From positions 3,038,001-3,102,000 of the forward strand of contig NZ_CP043761.1 in assembly GCF_008386395.1 (NCBI RefSeq): 64,000 nt of DNA. Direction: 5' to 3'. The position numbers and the translations under genes were made by a program. The DNA comes from Paenibacillus sp. 37 (GTDB lineage: Bacteria > Bacillota > Bacilli > Paenibacillales > Paenibacillaceae). Shown here in pieces: positions 17,019 to 25,605 of this stretch (its first letter is position 1; each line of letters starts with the position of its first letter). The notes under the pieces were generated by a model. That model saw only the letters and a program-made list of their open reading frames with translations, made no database searches and had not been told where the DNA came from.

Positions 17019-18951
17019 TAACGTTGTTCGCAACAAACGAATTTATCTGGCTCATTTTCTGAGCAGTACATTTTCCGTTATGATCTTTTTTACTTACGCA
17101 TTGCTCCTGTTCCATCCCGATTTGAAAGCGGGGTTAAAGGGATCAAGTGGGACGGTTACGTTGCTTGCGAATCAGGGGTTTGTGATTGCAGAGATCATTA
17201 TATTCATCTTTTCATTCCTGTTCCTGCTCTACTCCGTTGGTTCATTTCTGAAGACGCGCAAAAAGGAATTTGGTATCTTCCTGATCATTGGCATGACACG
17301 TAAACAGATGAACAGACTTCTGTTTATGGAGAACATGTGTATCGGATTAGCTTCCATCATTACCGGGATTGGACTCGGAATTATTTTCGGCAAATTGATC
17401 CTGCTGATCTGTGGCTCCATGCTGGCTGTTGAGAACAGCCTTCGATTCTATTTTCCGCTAAAAGGCATTGCCCTGACGGCTGGTGCATTTCTGCTGCTGT
17501 TTGTTATCATTGCGATGTCGTCATCCTTGCTCATACGGAAAGGTTCGCTAATTGACCTTGTGAAATCAGAGGAAAAACCGAAACCGGAACCCAAAGCCTC
17601 ACGTCTGCTCGCCTTGTTATCCGTATTGTTAATTGGTGGGGGTTATGCAGGAGTATTCACTTTTGTATGGATAAGCTTCTCCTTTCCGTTATTACTCGCA
17701 AGTGTCGTGGTTGTTATTGCAGGTACGTACTTTCTGTTCACACAGCTCAGTGTATACATCATTCGGACACTGAAAAGAAATCCAAGGTTGTTTTTCCGTA
17801 AAACCAATCTGCTCTTCCTATCTGAACTTACCTATCGAATGAAAGATAACGCCATCATGTTTTTCATGGTAAGTATCATTTCAGCTTCTTCATTTACGGG
17901 AATTGGCACCATGCTTGCTATTGCTGACCCGGGGTTGTCGTCCATGTCGAATCCGTACGCATTCAGTTATATGAATAACTGGGATACTCCCAACTCCGAG
18001 CGACATATTCGGCAGATTGAAGAAACGTTGATTGATCATCAAGTTCCCTACGTAAAGGGCAGTTATGTTCATATATCTGAAAATAATAATGGAAGGATCA
18101 TCAAACTGAGTGATTATAACCGTCTGGCGAAGGCACTTGGGTACGAAGAACGTACGTTGAAACAGGTTGATGAGTCATTTATGACACCAAGTAATTTGGC
18201 GGTTCGTAAGAAGTACCGTGAACAGGCTGAACAAAGATTCTCAGGGGCGGAGGTCAAGCTGGAGATTGATAATCGGTCGGAACAGATTCGGCTAGTGACA
18301 CCTGGTACCGATATTGTGATTCCTTATCAAAATGAAATTAATCTCTACGTTGTAACCAACGAATTGTTTGAGAAGTTGAGACCGGCGTATAACGAGGAAG
18401 TGGGGATGCCTGAAGATTTCTATTCCATGCGAACGACGCAATTTGTCGTAAAAGATTGGATGAGTACACGCAGCTTTGCTCCTGAATTGATCAAATCCAT
18501 TCAAGATGATCATTCGGACAAAGGTTATTACGAGGTCAGCGCGCTTGTGGTGGACTGGCTTAATTCCAAACAAACAAACGGGATCATTCTGATCTTGAGC
18601 GGTCTGATTGGCATTGTTTTCTTCACCTTTGCAGCAAGTTTCACGTATTTCAGACTTTACGCAGATCTAGAACGGGATGAAGCGCAGTATCGCATGATTG
18701 GCAAAATGGGACTGAGTCGTCCCGAACTCCGTAAGATCGTAACAAGGCAGCTATTGCTTATGTTCTTCCTGCCGATTCTGGTGGCGGTCATCCACAGCTC
18801 GGTCGCTTTTGTAGCGTTGCAGCAGCTGGTTGATTTCTCGGTCTTCGGATACAGTCTACGCATCTTCCTGGTCTTTGCTTCCATGCAGATCCTGTATTTT
18901 GCACTTGTGCGCTGGCGGTACCTGCGTCACATGTATTCCAAATTAGTCTAA
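16993..18951 (+). CDS. BceB-like ABC transporter permease (FtsX-type)
   Basis: A 652-residue permease. It has about ten membrane helices arranged as one N-terminal pair, three more pairs, and a large extracellular domain (roughly residues 320-510) before the last FtsX-like bundle. That is the layout of BceB-type permeases, whose extracellular domain determines antibiotic specificity and signals to the kinase. A GGGAGG site inside the end of the ATPase gene serves its ATG at 16993. A strong hairpin follows the stop. No frame damage is visible. Confidence 0.87.
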   Translation: MNFRQFAINNVVRNKRIYLAHFLSSTFSVMIFFTYALLLFHPDLKAGLKGSSGTVTLLANQGFVIAEIIIFIFSFLFLLYSVGSFLKTRKKEFGIFLIIGMTRKQMNRLLFMENMCIGLASIITGIGLGIIFGKLILLICGSMLAVENSLRFYFPLKGIALTAGAFLLLFVIIAMSSSLLIRKGSLIDLVKSEEKPKPEPKASRLLALLSVLLIGGGYAGVFTFVWISFSFPLLLASVVVVIAGTYFLFTQLSVYIIRTLKRNPRLFFRKTNLLFLSELTYRMKDNAIMFFMVSIISASSFTGIGTMLAIADPGLSSMSNPYAFSYMNNWDTPNSERHIRQIEETLIDHQVPYVKGSYVHISENNNGRIIKLSDYNRLAKALGYEERTLKQVDESFMTPSNLAVRKKYREQAEQRFSGAEVKLEIDNRSEQIRLVTPGTDIVIPYQNEINLYVVTNELFEKLRPAYNEEVGMPEDFYSMRTTQFVVKDWMSTRSFAPELIKSIQDDHSDKGYYEVSALVVDWLNSKQTNGIILILSGLIGIVFFTFAASFTYFRLYADLERDEAQYRMIGKMGLSRPELRKIVTRQLLLMFFLPILVAVIHSSVAFVALQQLVDFSVFGYSLRIFLVFASMQILYFALVRWRYLRHMYSKLV

Positions 18952-18964
18952 CATAGCATGGCCC

Positions 18965-19004
18965 AACAGACACCGGACTCATCGCTCGGTGTCTGTTGAC
19001 TTTT
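18965..19004 (+). terminator. Terminator of Bce-like operon
   Basis: AACAGACACCG pairs with CGGTGTCTGTT around an 11-base loop, followed by GACTTTTC. The T-run overlaps the -35 box of the next promoter. Confidence 0.75.
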
Positions 19005-19025
19005 CTAGCTAAGGCACAGTACTAT
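18996..19025 (+). promoter_or_regulatory. Promoter of HpaB-like gene
   Basis: The -35 TTGACT (18996-19001) and -10 TACTAT (19020-19025) are separated by 18 bases. The expected start at about 19033 coincides with the inverted repeat at 19033-19047. Confidence 0.5.
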
Positions 19026-19032
19026 TTCATTA

Positions 19033-19047
19033 GATACAGAATGTATC
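19033..19047. promoter_or_regulatory. GATACA-N3-TGTATC operator candidate, copy 2
   Basis: GATACAGAATGTATC has perfect 6-bp arms. It has the same arms, spacing and position at the transcription start as the site at 9655-9669. This suggests one regulator acting on both genes. Confidence 0.5.
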
Positions 19048-19124
19048 ATTACATAGTTTCTCAAGCAGTTAGAAGGATGGAGTTACAGAAATGTCAGGCC
19101 GGTGCCTGAGAGGGAGGACATATC

Positions 19125-20570
19125 ATGAGTATCACGATGTCTCGTGGACAAGCTTACATTCAACGTTTGAATGATGAGCGGAATGTATGGCTGGACGGAG
19201 AGCGTATCCAGGTAACTGGGCATCAGGCCTTTCAGGGAACACTTCAAACCATAGAAGGTTTGTTCAATCTGGTGGATGACCCGGAGACAAGGGAAACCGT
19301 GGCCTATTGGGACGAACAGACGGGAAGTTACGTGCATCGCTCTTTTCTAGTACCCCGTTCACTTCCTGACGTGAAGAGCAGGGCGGATGCTTTTCGGCTG
19401 TGGGCCGATCGGACGTATGGGGTGATGAGCCGATTGTCTGATTATGCTCGATCCCGGCTGACCGGTTGGTATGCAACACGACATGAGATGACATCACATG
19501 ACCCGGCATTTGCAGACAAAATATCGACTTATTACGAACAAGCCAAACGAAAAGATGCATTCCTGACAATTGTCCAGCGGGACCCACAGATTAATCGTTC
19601 CTTGCCTGTTGGAGAAGATGAGGATGCCATGCTGCGAATTGTCCAAAGCAATACGGAGGGTGTGGTGATCCGCGGGGCCAAAATGGTGGCAACAGCAGCG
19701 CCTTATGCCGATGATATCATTGCTTATCCCGTTCAACGAATTCCAGGCCACCTGCCAGAGCTGGCCCATATGGTCATTGTAGCCGCGGACAGTCCGGGCT
19801 TGCACATGATGTGTCGTGAATCTTTTGCCACAAAAGATACAGATAAATCACATCCACTCAGTGCGCAGTATGATGAGATGGATGCTGTATTATTTTTTGA
19901 CGATGTATTTGTGCCCTGGGAACGTGTATTACTGCACAATAACCCTGAAGCCGTATGGCAGATTCGCTGCAATACAGCATCGGCCAGTCTGGCCTACCAT
20001 CAGAGTGTCATTCGATTACACTCGAAACTGGAATTCATTACAGCTGTGACCTCAGCCATTGCCAAGGAGATCGGGGTGGACTCCTTCCTGAATGTACAGG
20101 AACAACTCGGAGAGCTGATCAGTCAGATGCAGACTATCGAGGGACTGATTATTGCTGCTGAAGTACAGTCCAAGCCGGACGCATTTGGCAACTGGCTGCC
20201 GGAATTCAAATATATTGAAACCGCACGTAATCTGGGCAATCACTATTATCCCCGCGCGGTGGAGATTTTGAAGACCATTGCTGCGGGTGGTCTGATTCAG
20301 ATTCCTTCAGGTACGTTTGAGATGAATGAAATGATGGGTTCCATGGTTGGCAAATATCTTGGTGGAGTAACGATGCAAGCCACGGAGAAGATTCGACTCT
20401 TTCAACTCGCATGGGAGCTGACCGGAAGTCCACTCGGAGCAAGGCATGATCTATATGAACGTTTCTACGCGGGTGATCCCGTGCGCAATCGGGCGAACCA
20501 ATATGTGCAGTATGACAAGGAACGTTTATTTGGGAAAGTTGAGCCGTGGCTTCGTTTGCTTAAGGACTAA
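19125..20570 (+). CDS. hpaB: 4-hydroxyphenylacetate 3-monooxygenase-type oxygenase (HpaB family)
   Basis: A 481-residue FADH2-dependent aromatic hydroxylase. Family features seen are the acyl-CoA-dehydrogenase-like fold with FDDVFVPWERVLLHN, the QSVIRLHSKLEF helix, and the C-terminal GSPLGARHDLYERFYAGDPVRN segment. It is of the short Gram-positive type, like Bacillus YoaI. Expected reaction: ortho-hydroxylation of 4-hydroxyphenylacetate or a related phenol, using reduced flavin from a separate reductase (HpaC). No such reductase is nearby, so one must be encoded elsewhere. GGGAGG precedes the ATG. It is monocistronic, with an inverted repeat at the predicted transcription start. Confidence 0.85.
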   Translation: MSITMSRGQAYIQRLNDERNVWLDGERIQVTGHQAFQGTLQTIEGLFNLVDDPETRETVAYWDEQTGSYVHRSFLVPRSLPDVKSRADAFRLWADRTYGVMSRLSDYARSRLTGWYATRHEMTSHDPAFADKISTYYEQAKRKDAFLTIVQRDPQINRSLPVGEDEDAMLRIVQSNTEGVVIRGAKMVATAAPYADDIIAYPVQRIPGHLPELAHMVIVAADSPGLHMMCRESFATKDTDKSHPLSAQYDEMDAVLFFDDVFVPWERVLLHNNPEAVWQIRCNTASASLAYHQSVIRLHSKLEFITAVTSAIAKEIGVDSFLNVQEQLGELISQMQTIEGLIIAAEVQSKPDAFGNWLPEFKYIETARNLGNHYYPRAVEILKTIAAGGLIQIPSGTFEMNEMMGSMVGKYLGGVTMQATEKIRLFQLAWELTGSPLGARHDLYERFYAGDPVRNRANQYVQYDKERLFGKVEPWLRLLKD

Positions 20571-20595
20571 TCTGATGATCTAATACAAATGGTCC

Positions 20596-20655
20596 GAATG
20601 AAGATTGAAAAGCCTGAATGAAGAACGAAAAGCTTGAATGAAGGCTGAAAACAGC
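20596..20655 (+). repeat. Three tandem 20-bp imperfect direct repeats
   Basis: Three copies starting GAATGAAG..GAAAA lie end to end at 20596, 20616 and 20636. They share the first 8 bases exactly and a GAAAA core at position 12. They sit directly after the HpaB-like gene and just before its probable terminator. Function unknown; possibly slippage-derived. Confidence 0.6.
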
Positions 20656-20671
20656 CCTATTTTATTTAATG

Positions 20672-20700
20672 CCTTGGCCTAAGCCAGGGCTCTATTTCTA
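20672..20700 (+). terminator. Probable terminator after HpaB-like gene
   Basis: CCTTGGC-CTAA-GCCAGGG forms a stem with one G-T pair. An outer AGCCCT/AGGGCT pairing lies around it, followed by a T-rich run broken by C and A. Confidence 0.5.
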
Positions 20701-20804
20701 TTTATTTAGATTATCTTTAGAAATGATTTAGGTTGAATTAAGAGACGTAGTATATAGTAATAATGTAGAGATAGGCATAGAGTATAGGAAATGAGAGGAA
20801 AAAC

Positions 20805-21512
20805 ATGAGATACACCGTATTAATTGCAGATGACGAACCAGAGATTGTTGAACTGCTTCAACTATATCTGGAGAAGGACTATACCATTAAGACTGCGGTG
20901 AATGGAGCCGAGGCATTACAATGCATACGTTCAACACAGATCGATCTGGTCATACTGGACATCATGATGCCTGTAATGGATGGATTGCAGTTGATCAAAC
21001 AGATCAGGGCCACATATCACATGCCTGTACTGTTCCTATCCGCCAAAAGTCAGGATCACGATAAAATCCTTGGACTTGGACTTGGGGCAGACGATTATAT
21101 AGCGAAGCCGTTCAACCCGCTTGAGATTGTTGCCAGAGTAGAGGCGTTGCTCAGAAGAGTTAATCAATTTGATGCAGCGGAGATCCCCAGTGCGAAAGAA
21201 CAAAATCTGGTATTGGGTGATCTGACGCTGGATCGATCCCAATGTATCCTTTTTCGTTCAGGAAATCCTGTAACATTGACCTCTACAGAGTATAAAATTA
21301 TGGAATTGTTGCTTCATCAACCTGGCCGAGTGTTCACCCGTAAAAAAATATACGAAGCGGTCTGGGGCGATTATTATGCGCACGAGGACAGCACAATTAT
21401 GGTACATATCAGCAACATTCGGGAGAAGATCGAGCGTGACTCCAGACAACCGGAATATCTCAAAACGATAAGGGGACTGGGATACAAAATTGAAGCGCCC
21501 ATGGAAAGCTAG
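20805..21512 (+). CDS. OmpR-family response regulator
   Basis: A 235-residue response regulator. The receiver carries IADDEP, phospho-acceptor Asp52 in VILDIMMP, and the Lys of YIAKPFNP. A winged-helix effector domain with TSTEYKIMELLLHQPGRVFTRKKIYEAVWG follows, of the VanR/PhoB type. The promoter region upstream is AT-rich without a clear -10/-35 pair. The gene overlaps the kinase gene by 23 bases, so the two are translationally coupled. The signal is unknown. Confidence 0.88.
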   Translation: MRYTVLIADDEPEIVELLQLYLEKDYTIKTAVNGAEALQCIRSTQIDLVILDIMMPVMDGLQLIKQIRATYHMPVLFLSAKSQDHDKILGLGLGADDYIAKPFNPLEIVARVEALLRRVNQFDAAEIPSAKEQNLVLGDLTLDRSQCILFRSGNPVTLTSTEYKIMELLLHQPGRVFTRKKIYEAVWGDYYAHEDSTIMVHISNIREKIERDSRQPEYLKTIRGLGYKIEAPMES

Positions 21513-22947
21513 AGAAAAGCGACTGTTGCAGACATCTCTGACACTGGACTTCTTGCTGTTCAACTTCTTTTTGCTGTTACTGGTATTGATCGTGTACCTT
21601 ATGGTTTCACTGGATGTCGTGGATTTTCGCATTTCGGATCAGGTGGTTGATCCAGATCTGAATGTTGAAGCCCACGTGTATGTAGCAGAGCTGGAGAACG
21701 AATTTTATTCCGGTGGAGGTTCGGTGTCGAAAGGCAAAGACACAGAGATTCAACGTCTCAAGGACAGCGGTGGCTGGATTGAAATTCTGGATGCCAATCG
21801 CAATGTCATTCGTCATGTGGGAGACAAGCAAGATGCGTTCACGCAATACAGTGAAGCGGATCTGTATGATGGACTGGAAAATCGGAGTGACCAGGAATAC
21901 TATTATTCGATCACTCCTCTCTCGACAGAAGGAGCGGCAGCGTATGTATTGCTCAAAATCCCGCGTGATCTGGTCAGCGTGCGAATTAATGATAATCAGT
22001 TGATTACCAATCTGAAGCATCCACTATCCTTTTACATTATGATTGGCATCGGTTTGGTTTTATTATTGATCTTTGTCTATAGCTATTGGGTCGCACGGAG
22101 AATCAAAAAACCACTCAGCATCCTCTCCTCGGGTCTTACGCAGATGATACAAGGGAATTATAGTACACGGATGTCGATCTCTGCCGAGAGGGAGTTTGTC
22201 CAGATTGGTGAGACCTTCAACTACATGGCGGACGTCATTGAGAACACCTCTGCGGAGAAACGTTACGCCGAAGAGAGCAAACAGCGACTGATTGTAGATT
22301 TATCACATGATCTGAAGACACCGATAACATCCATACAGGGATATGCGCAGGCATTGGTGGAAGGACGTGGAGAGGACAAGGACAGGCAGCAAAGATATCT
22401 GGGATACATCTATAACAAATCCGTTCAAGTTGCACGCATGATACAGAATATGCTGGAGCTGCTCAAGGTGGATTCGCCCGATTTTCGCATGCATATTCAG
22501 AGAAGAGAAATTGGAGAATTCGTGCGCGAGATTATGGCAGATACCTATGGGGAGATTGAACAGAAACAGTTTGTCCTTCATGTACTTGTTCCTGATGAGG
22601 TGATCTACGCGAGGTATGATCCGGAGCTGTTATCCAGAGTCATCCAGAATCTGATTACCAATGCTCTATCTTATAATCCAATCGGGACCGAACTGCGCGT
22701 TGAACTCATTCCGCTTCATACCCATGTGGTGATTGAAGTGGCAGATACCGGAGTGGGCATACCTCAAGAACTGTGGTCAACGATCTTTGACCCGTTTGTA
22801 CGAGGGGATGAGGCGCGGACAGCGACCGGAGGCACCGGACTTGGTTTGTCCATCGCACGACGTAATACGGAGAAAATGGGCGGACGGCTGATCCTTTCCC
22901 GGCGTGGGCGAGAGACCACCGTGTTTACCATTGAGATTCCAAATTAA
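21490..22947 (+). CDS. Sensor histidine kinase with HAMP domain
   Basis: A 485-residue kinase. A first membrane helix (about residues 15-38, LLFNFFLLLLVLIVYLMVSL) is followed by an extracytoplasmic domain of roughly 135 residues, a second helix (about 178-198), and a HAMP linker (PLSILSSGLTQMIQGNYSTR). His273 lies in VDLSHDLKTPITS, and the N, G1, F and G2 boxes are all present. The start is TTG at 21490, inside the end of the response regulator gene. It is partnered with the regulator at 20805. The membrane permease gene that follows after a short gap may be in the same operon. Confidence 0.86.
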   Translation: MKRPWKAREKRLLQTSLTLDFLLFNFFLLLLVLIVYLMVSLDVVDFRISDQVVDPDLNVEAHVYVAELENEFYSGGGSVSKGKDTEIQRLKDSGGWIEILDANRNVIRHVGDKQDAFTQYSEADLYDGLENRSDQEYYYSITPLSTEGAAAYVLLKIPRDLVSVRINDNQLITNLKHPLSFYIMIGIGLVLLLIFVYSYWVARRIKKPLSILSSGLTQMIQGNYSTRMSISAEREFVQIGETFNYMADVIENTSAEKRYAEESKQRLIVDLSHDLKTPITSIQGYAQALVEGRGEDKDRQQRYLGYIYNKSVQVARMIQNMLELLKVDSPDFRMHIQRREIGEFVREIMADTYGEIEQKQFVLHVLVPDEVIYARYDPELLSRVIQNLITNALSYNPIGTELRVELIPLHTHVVIEVADTGVGIPQELWSTIFDPFVRGDEARTATGGTGLGLSIARRNTEKMGGRLILSRRGRETTVFTIEIPN

Positions 22948-22982
22948 ATAAGAGAAGAAATGTCCATGTGGAGGGAAATATT

Positions 22983-24062
22983 TTGTTCAAAGTAAATACG
23001 TTTGTCCGCTTCAGTATTGCACTGGCGCTGATATTGGTTAATATCTATTTATTATCACGTGTGAGCTTCATCTTTCAGCCGCTCGTCACCATGATCACGG
23101 TCATTACCGTGCCGATGATGTTGTCGGTGTTCTTTTATTATCTGCTCAGGCCGCTTGTGAATTATATGGAGAAAAAGAAAATAAATCGCACGCTAAGTAT
23201 TTTGCTAATCTATCTGGTTATTGCTATTCTGGGAGTGTTCTTCATCATTGGTTTATGGCCATCGTTACGTGAGCAACTGTTCAATCTGGTCGATAACGCA
23301 CCAAGTTTAATTAATTCATTAAGTGACCAGCTGAGAGAGCTGGAGCAAAATGGTGCCATTCAGGCCTTGTTCCCGGAGGGCTCAACACCTTTCTCTCAGA
23401 TCACGGAGTATATCAACAAAGGATTTAACTTTGTGACCAACTACGTAAGTGGATTTTTCTCACTCGTTTCCAGTTTTGCGATCATCTTGTTTACACTACC
23501 GATTCTTTTGTTCTATATGCTGTTACAAGGCGAGAAATTTGGTCGTAAATTGGCACATATCGCTCCAAAACGTTTCCAAAATGACAGCCGTGAAGTCGTA
23601 ATTGAGATTGATCAGGCGTTGAGTGGTTTTATTGTAGGAAGAGTTTTGGTCAATCTGGCATTGGGTGTACTGATGTATATCGGTTTCTTGATCATTGGAC
23701 TGCCGTACGCATTACTGCTCACGGTAATCGCGGTCATCATGAACTTTGTTCCGTTTATCGGAGCGATTGTGTCGTCCGTACCTATTGTGATCATGGGTCT
23801 CGTGGTATCACCATCGGTTGCCATCTGGTCTCTGATTATTATTCTTGTCGCTCAGCAGATTCAGGACAACCTGGTAGCACCGTACGTATTCGGCAAAAAG
23901 CTGGATATTCACCCGCTCACGACCATCATTCTGGTGTTGGGTGCAGGCGACCTGGGTGGAATTATTGCCATCCTGATTATTATCCCGGTTTATATGATCG
24001 TTAAGATTCTTTTGGTTCGAATCTATAACATGTTCTTTAAGGACAAATGGCAGAATGCATAG
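22983..24062 (+). CDS. AI-2E family transporter (YdbI/PerM-type permease)
   Basis: A 359-residue membrane protein with about eight helices. It has the family's long central hydrophilic region (SLREQLFNLVDNAPSLINSLSDQLRELEQ) and the C-terminal LxxGxxxGxxG-type segment ILVLGAGDLGGIIAILIIIPVYMI. Members were first named for autoinducer-2 export, but many are ion/proton exchangers or have unknown function. I choose the TTG at 22983, with GGAGGG upstream. The GTG at 22968 overlaps that site. It lies 35 bases after the kinase gene with no terminator between, so co-transcription with the two-component system is likely. Confidence 0.8.
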   Translation: MFKVNTFVRFSIALALILVNIYLLSRVSFIFQPLVTMITVITVPMMLSVFFYYLLRPLVNYMEKKKINRTLSILLIYLVIAILGVFFIIGLWPSLREQLFNLVDNAPSLINSLSDQLRELEQNGAIQALFPEGSTPFSQITEYINKGFNFVTNYVSGFFSLVSSFAIILFTLPILLFYMLLQGEKFGRKLAHIAPKRFQNDSREVVIEIDQALSGFIVGRVLVNLALGVLMYIGFLIIGLPYALLLTVIAVIMNFVPFIGAIVSSVPIVIMGLVVSPSVAIWSLIIILVAQQIQDNLVAPYVFGKKLDIHPLTTIILVLGAGDLGGIIAILIIIPVYMIVKILLVRIYNMFFKDKWQNA

Positions 24063-24090
24063 AATTTAATTATTCGAAGGAGTGGAGCAC

Positions 24091-24489
24091 ATGTCTGAAA
24101 TTATCGAAAAACAATACAATGAACCTGAATATATCGCACCTCAATCTGTTCAAATGGGTACCATTCACATCTCGAACGATGTGTTATCCAAGATCGTGGG
24201 AATGGCCGCTCAATCAACGGCTGGCGTATCCTCCATGTCCGTTGGACTGACTGAAGGCATTGCCAAGAGCATCAGCGGCAAGAGTCTGCAAAAAGGGATT
24301 GACGTACACGTTAAAGACGATCAGGCAACCATCCAGCTGCGCATCAACATTCAATATGGCAACAAGATGCATGAGGTATGCCGTGAACTTCAACATAATG
24401 TTCAACAGGCCGTGGAGCAATTGGCGGGTGTTATGGTCAATGAAATTAAAGTGCAAGTTGTTGGCATATCCATGCCGGAGACGGTATAA
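24091..24489 (+). CDS. Asp23/Gls24 family envelope stress protein
   Basis: A 132-residue protein of the Asp23/Gls24 family. Visible features are the GTIHISNDVLSKIVGMAAQSTAGVSSMS core and the C-terminal IKVQVVGISMPE strand. These soluble proteins associate with the membrane and respond to cell-envelope or alkaline stress in Firmicutes. AAGGAG precedes the ATG at 24091 by 8 bases. It follows the AI-2E permease by 28 bases and is followed by a strong terminator. The kinase, permease and Asp23 protein therefore appear to form one transcription unit related to the envelope. Confidence 0.82.
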   Translation: MSEIIEKQYNEPEYIAPQSVQMGTIHISNDVLSKIVGMAAQSTAGVSSMSVGLTEGIAKSISGKSLQKGIDVHVKDDQATIQLRINIQYGNKMHEVCRELQHNVQQAVEQLAGVMVNEIKVQVVGISMPETV

Positions 24490-24541
24490 ACCAATGAAAA
24501 GAACGTAAGGAATAACAATTGTAAGGATAAGCGATTGGCAC

Positions 24542-24588
24542 AAACAGCACCTTCCCAATTAACAACTCAACTGGGAGGGTGCTGTTTT
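24542..24588. terminator. Bidirectional terminator overlapping the 3' end of the araC-type gene
   Basis: AAACAGCACC-T-TCCCA pairs with TGGGA-G-GGTGCTGTTT around a 13-base loop. It has Ts on the plus side and the complement of AAA on the minus side. The stop codon of the convergent AraC gene (24559-24561) lies in the loop, so one arm of the stem is coding sequence. Confidence 0.85.
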
Positions 24589-25404
24589 ATGTTTGCGATA
24601 ATAGGTGGGCGCTTCGCCCATCACTTTTTTGAACATTTTGGAGAAAAGCAATTGATCCGTATAGCCCACAGAACGGGCAATATCACCAATGGTCAGACCG
24701 GGATCAAGCGTCAATTCGGCTGCCCTGCGCATTCGGTAATGGACCAGATACGATTGGATGCTGCTTCCCATCTGGTCCTTGAAGAGAGAGCACAGGTAAC
24801 TGCGCTGCAAACCGACATGGGCTGCGATGGACTGCACGGTAATGGCATTGGCGTAGTTCATTTCAATAAAGTCCATTACCTGCGTTACGTATGTTTCCTT
24901 CGAATAATCCTGCATGGGTTGAAGATGCTCTGAATTGGCCTGATCAATCAAAATGGAGAAGAATTGATACAGCAAACCGGTCATGCTGATCTCCCAGCCT
25001 TTGTGGGTATGGCGCGAATTAATCATTCGATGCAGACAGGATCGCATCTCGTCATCCCCATTGCCCAGCTCAAAGATCGGGTGATGCTCCGACAGACAAG
25101 CTTGCTGTAAAAAGGTTTGGCTATTGCTGCCTTGAAAAGCAACCCAGCTGTATTCCCAGGGATCATCCTGATCTGCTTCGTAATGAACAACAGAATGCGG
25201 AACGATCAGAAAACCTTGACCTTTGTGCAGGGTGTACGTTTTGCCACCCACTTCGAAGGTGCCTTTGCCATTCAAAATATAATGAATTTTGTAATAGTCT
25301 CGCATGGCAGGGCCAAAGTGGTGGCCTGGTGTGCAGGCTTCGGTTCCATAATGAAGGAGCTGAAGCTCCTGAAAATGATTGTTTTTGAACATATACGTAA
25401 TCAA
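24559..25404 (-). CDS. AraC family transcriptional regulator with cupin sensor
   Basis: A 281-residue regulator. The N-terminal half is a cupin-like sugar-sensing domain (HYGTEACTPGHHFGPAMRDYYKIHYILNGKG). The C-terminal ~100 residues contain the two AraC helix-turn-helix motifs (VQSIAAHVGLQRSYLCSLFKDQMG and IGDIARSVGYTDQLLFSKMFKKVMGEAPTYYRK). The start is TTG at 25404, with AGGAGTG upstream. It is divergent from an aldo/keto reductase gene. A direct-repeat pair in the intergenic region may be its binding site. Its last codons are written by one arm of the downstream terminator. Confidence 0.85.
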   Translation of the reverse strand: MITYMFKNNHFQELQLLHYGTEACTPGHHFGPAMRDYYKIHYILNGKGTFEVGGKTYTLHKGQGFLIVPHSVVHYEADQDDPWEYSWVAFQGSNSQTFLQQACLSEHHPIFELGNGDDEMRSCLHRMINSRHTHKGWEISMTGLLYQFFSILIDQANSEHLQPMQDYSKETYVTQVMDFIEMNYANAITVQSIAAHVGLQRSYLCSLFKDQMGSSIQSYLVHYRMRRAAELTLDPGLTIGDIARSVGYTDQLLFSKMFKKVMGEAPTYYRKHKTAPSQLSC

Positions 25405-25510
25405 GGGTATTCACTCCTGTGTGATTTCGTCTCATCTTGCATTTTAACATATTAGTTAGTGTAAATGGTGGATAATTGAAGATTACTTTGTATAGAAAAC
25501 AATCATTTTT

Positions 25511-25541
25511 CCATATGTTCAAAGTGGAATGCCATATCGTT
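25511..25541. promoter_or_regulatory. Direct repeats CCATAT-GTT, candidate AraC-type site
   Basis: CCATATGTT (25511) and CCATATCGTT (25532) are spaced 21 bases apart, two helical turns. AraC-family proteins usually bind such tandem sites. They lie between the divergent AraC and aldo/keto reductase genes. Confidence 0.4.
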
Positions 25542-25605
25542 TTGCCCGAGAAATGTCTAAGATTAGAAGCAGCAAGGCAAACCCTACAGGAAAGTGAGAA
25601 TAACG

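Noticed and set aside
19104..19124. A CCGGTGCCTGAGAGG stretch before the HpaB-like gene that recalls the CTGAGA element of a TPP riboswitch.
   Set aside because: The other conserved TPP parts (the P4/P5 block with ACCTGATCTGG-like sequence) are absent and there are only about 20 bases before the start codon.
20596..20655. The three tandem repeats considered as a CRISPR remnant.
   Set aside because: There are no spacers, the units are adjacent and imperfect, and no cas gene is near.
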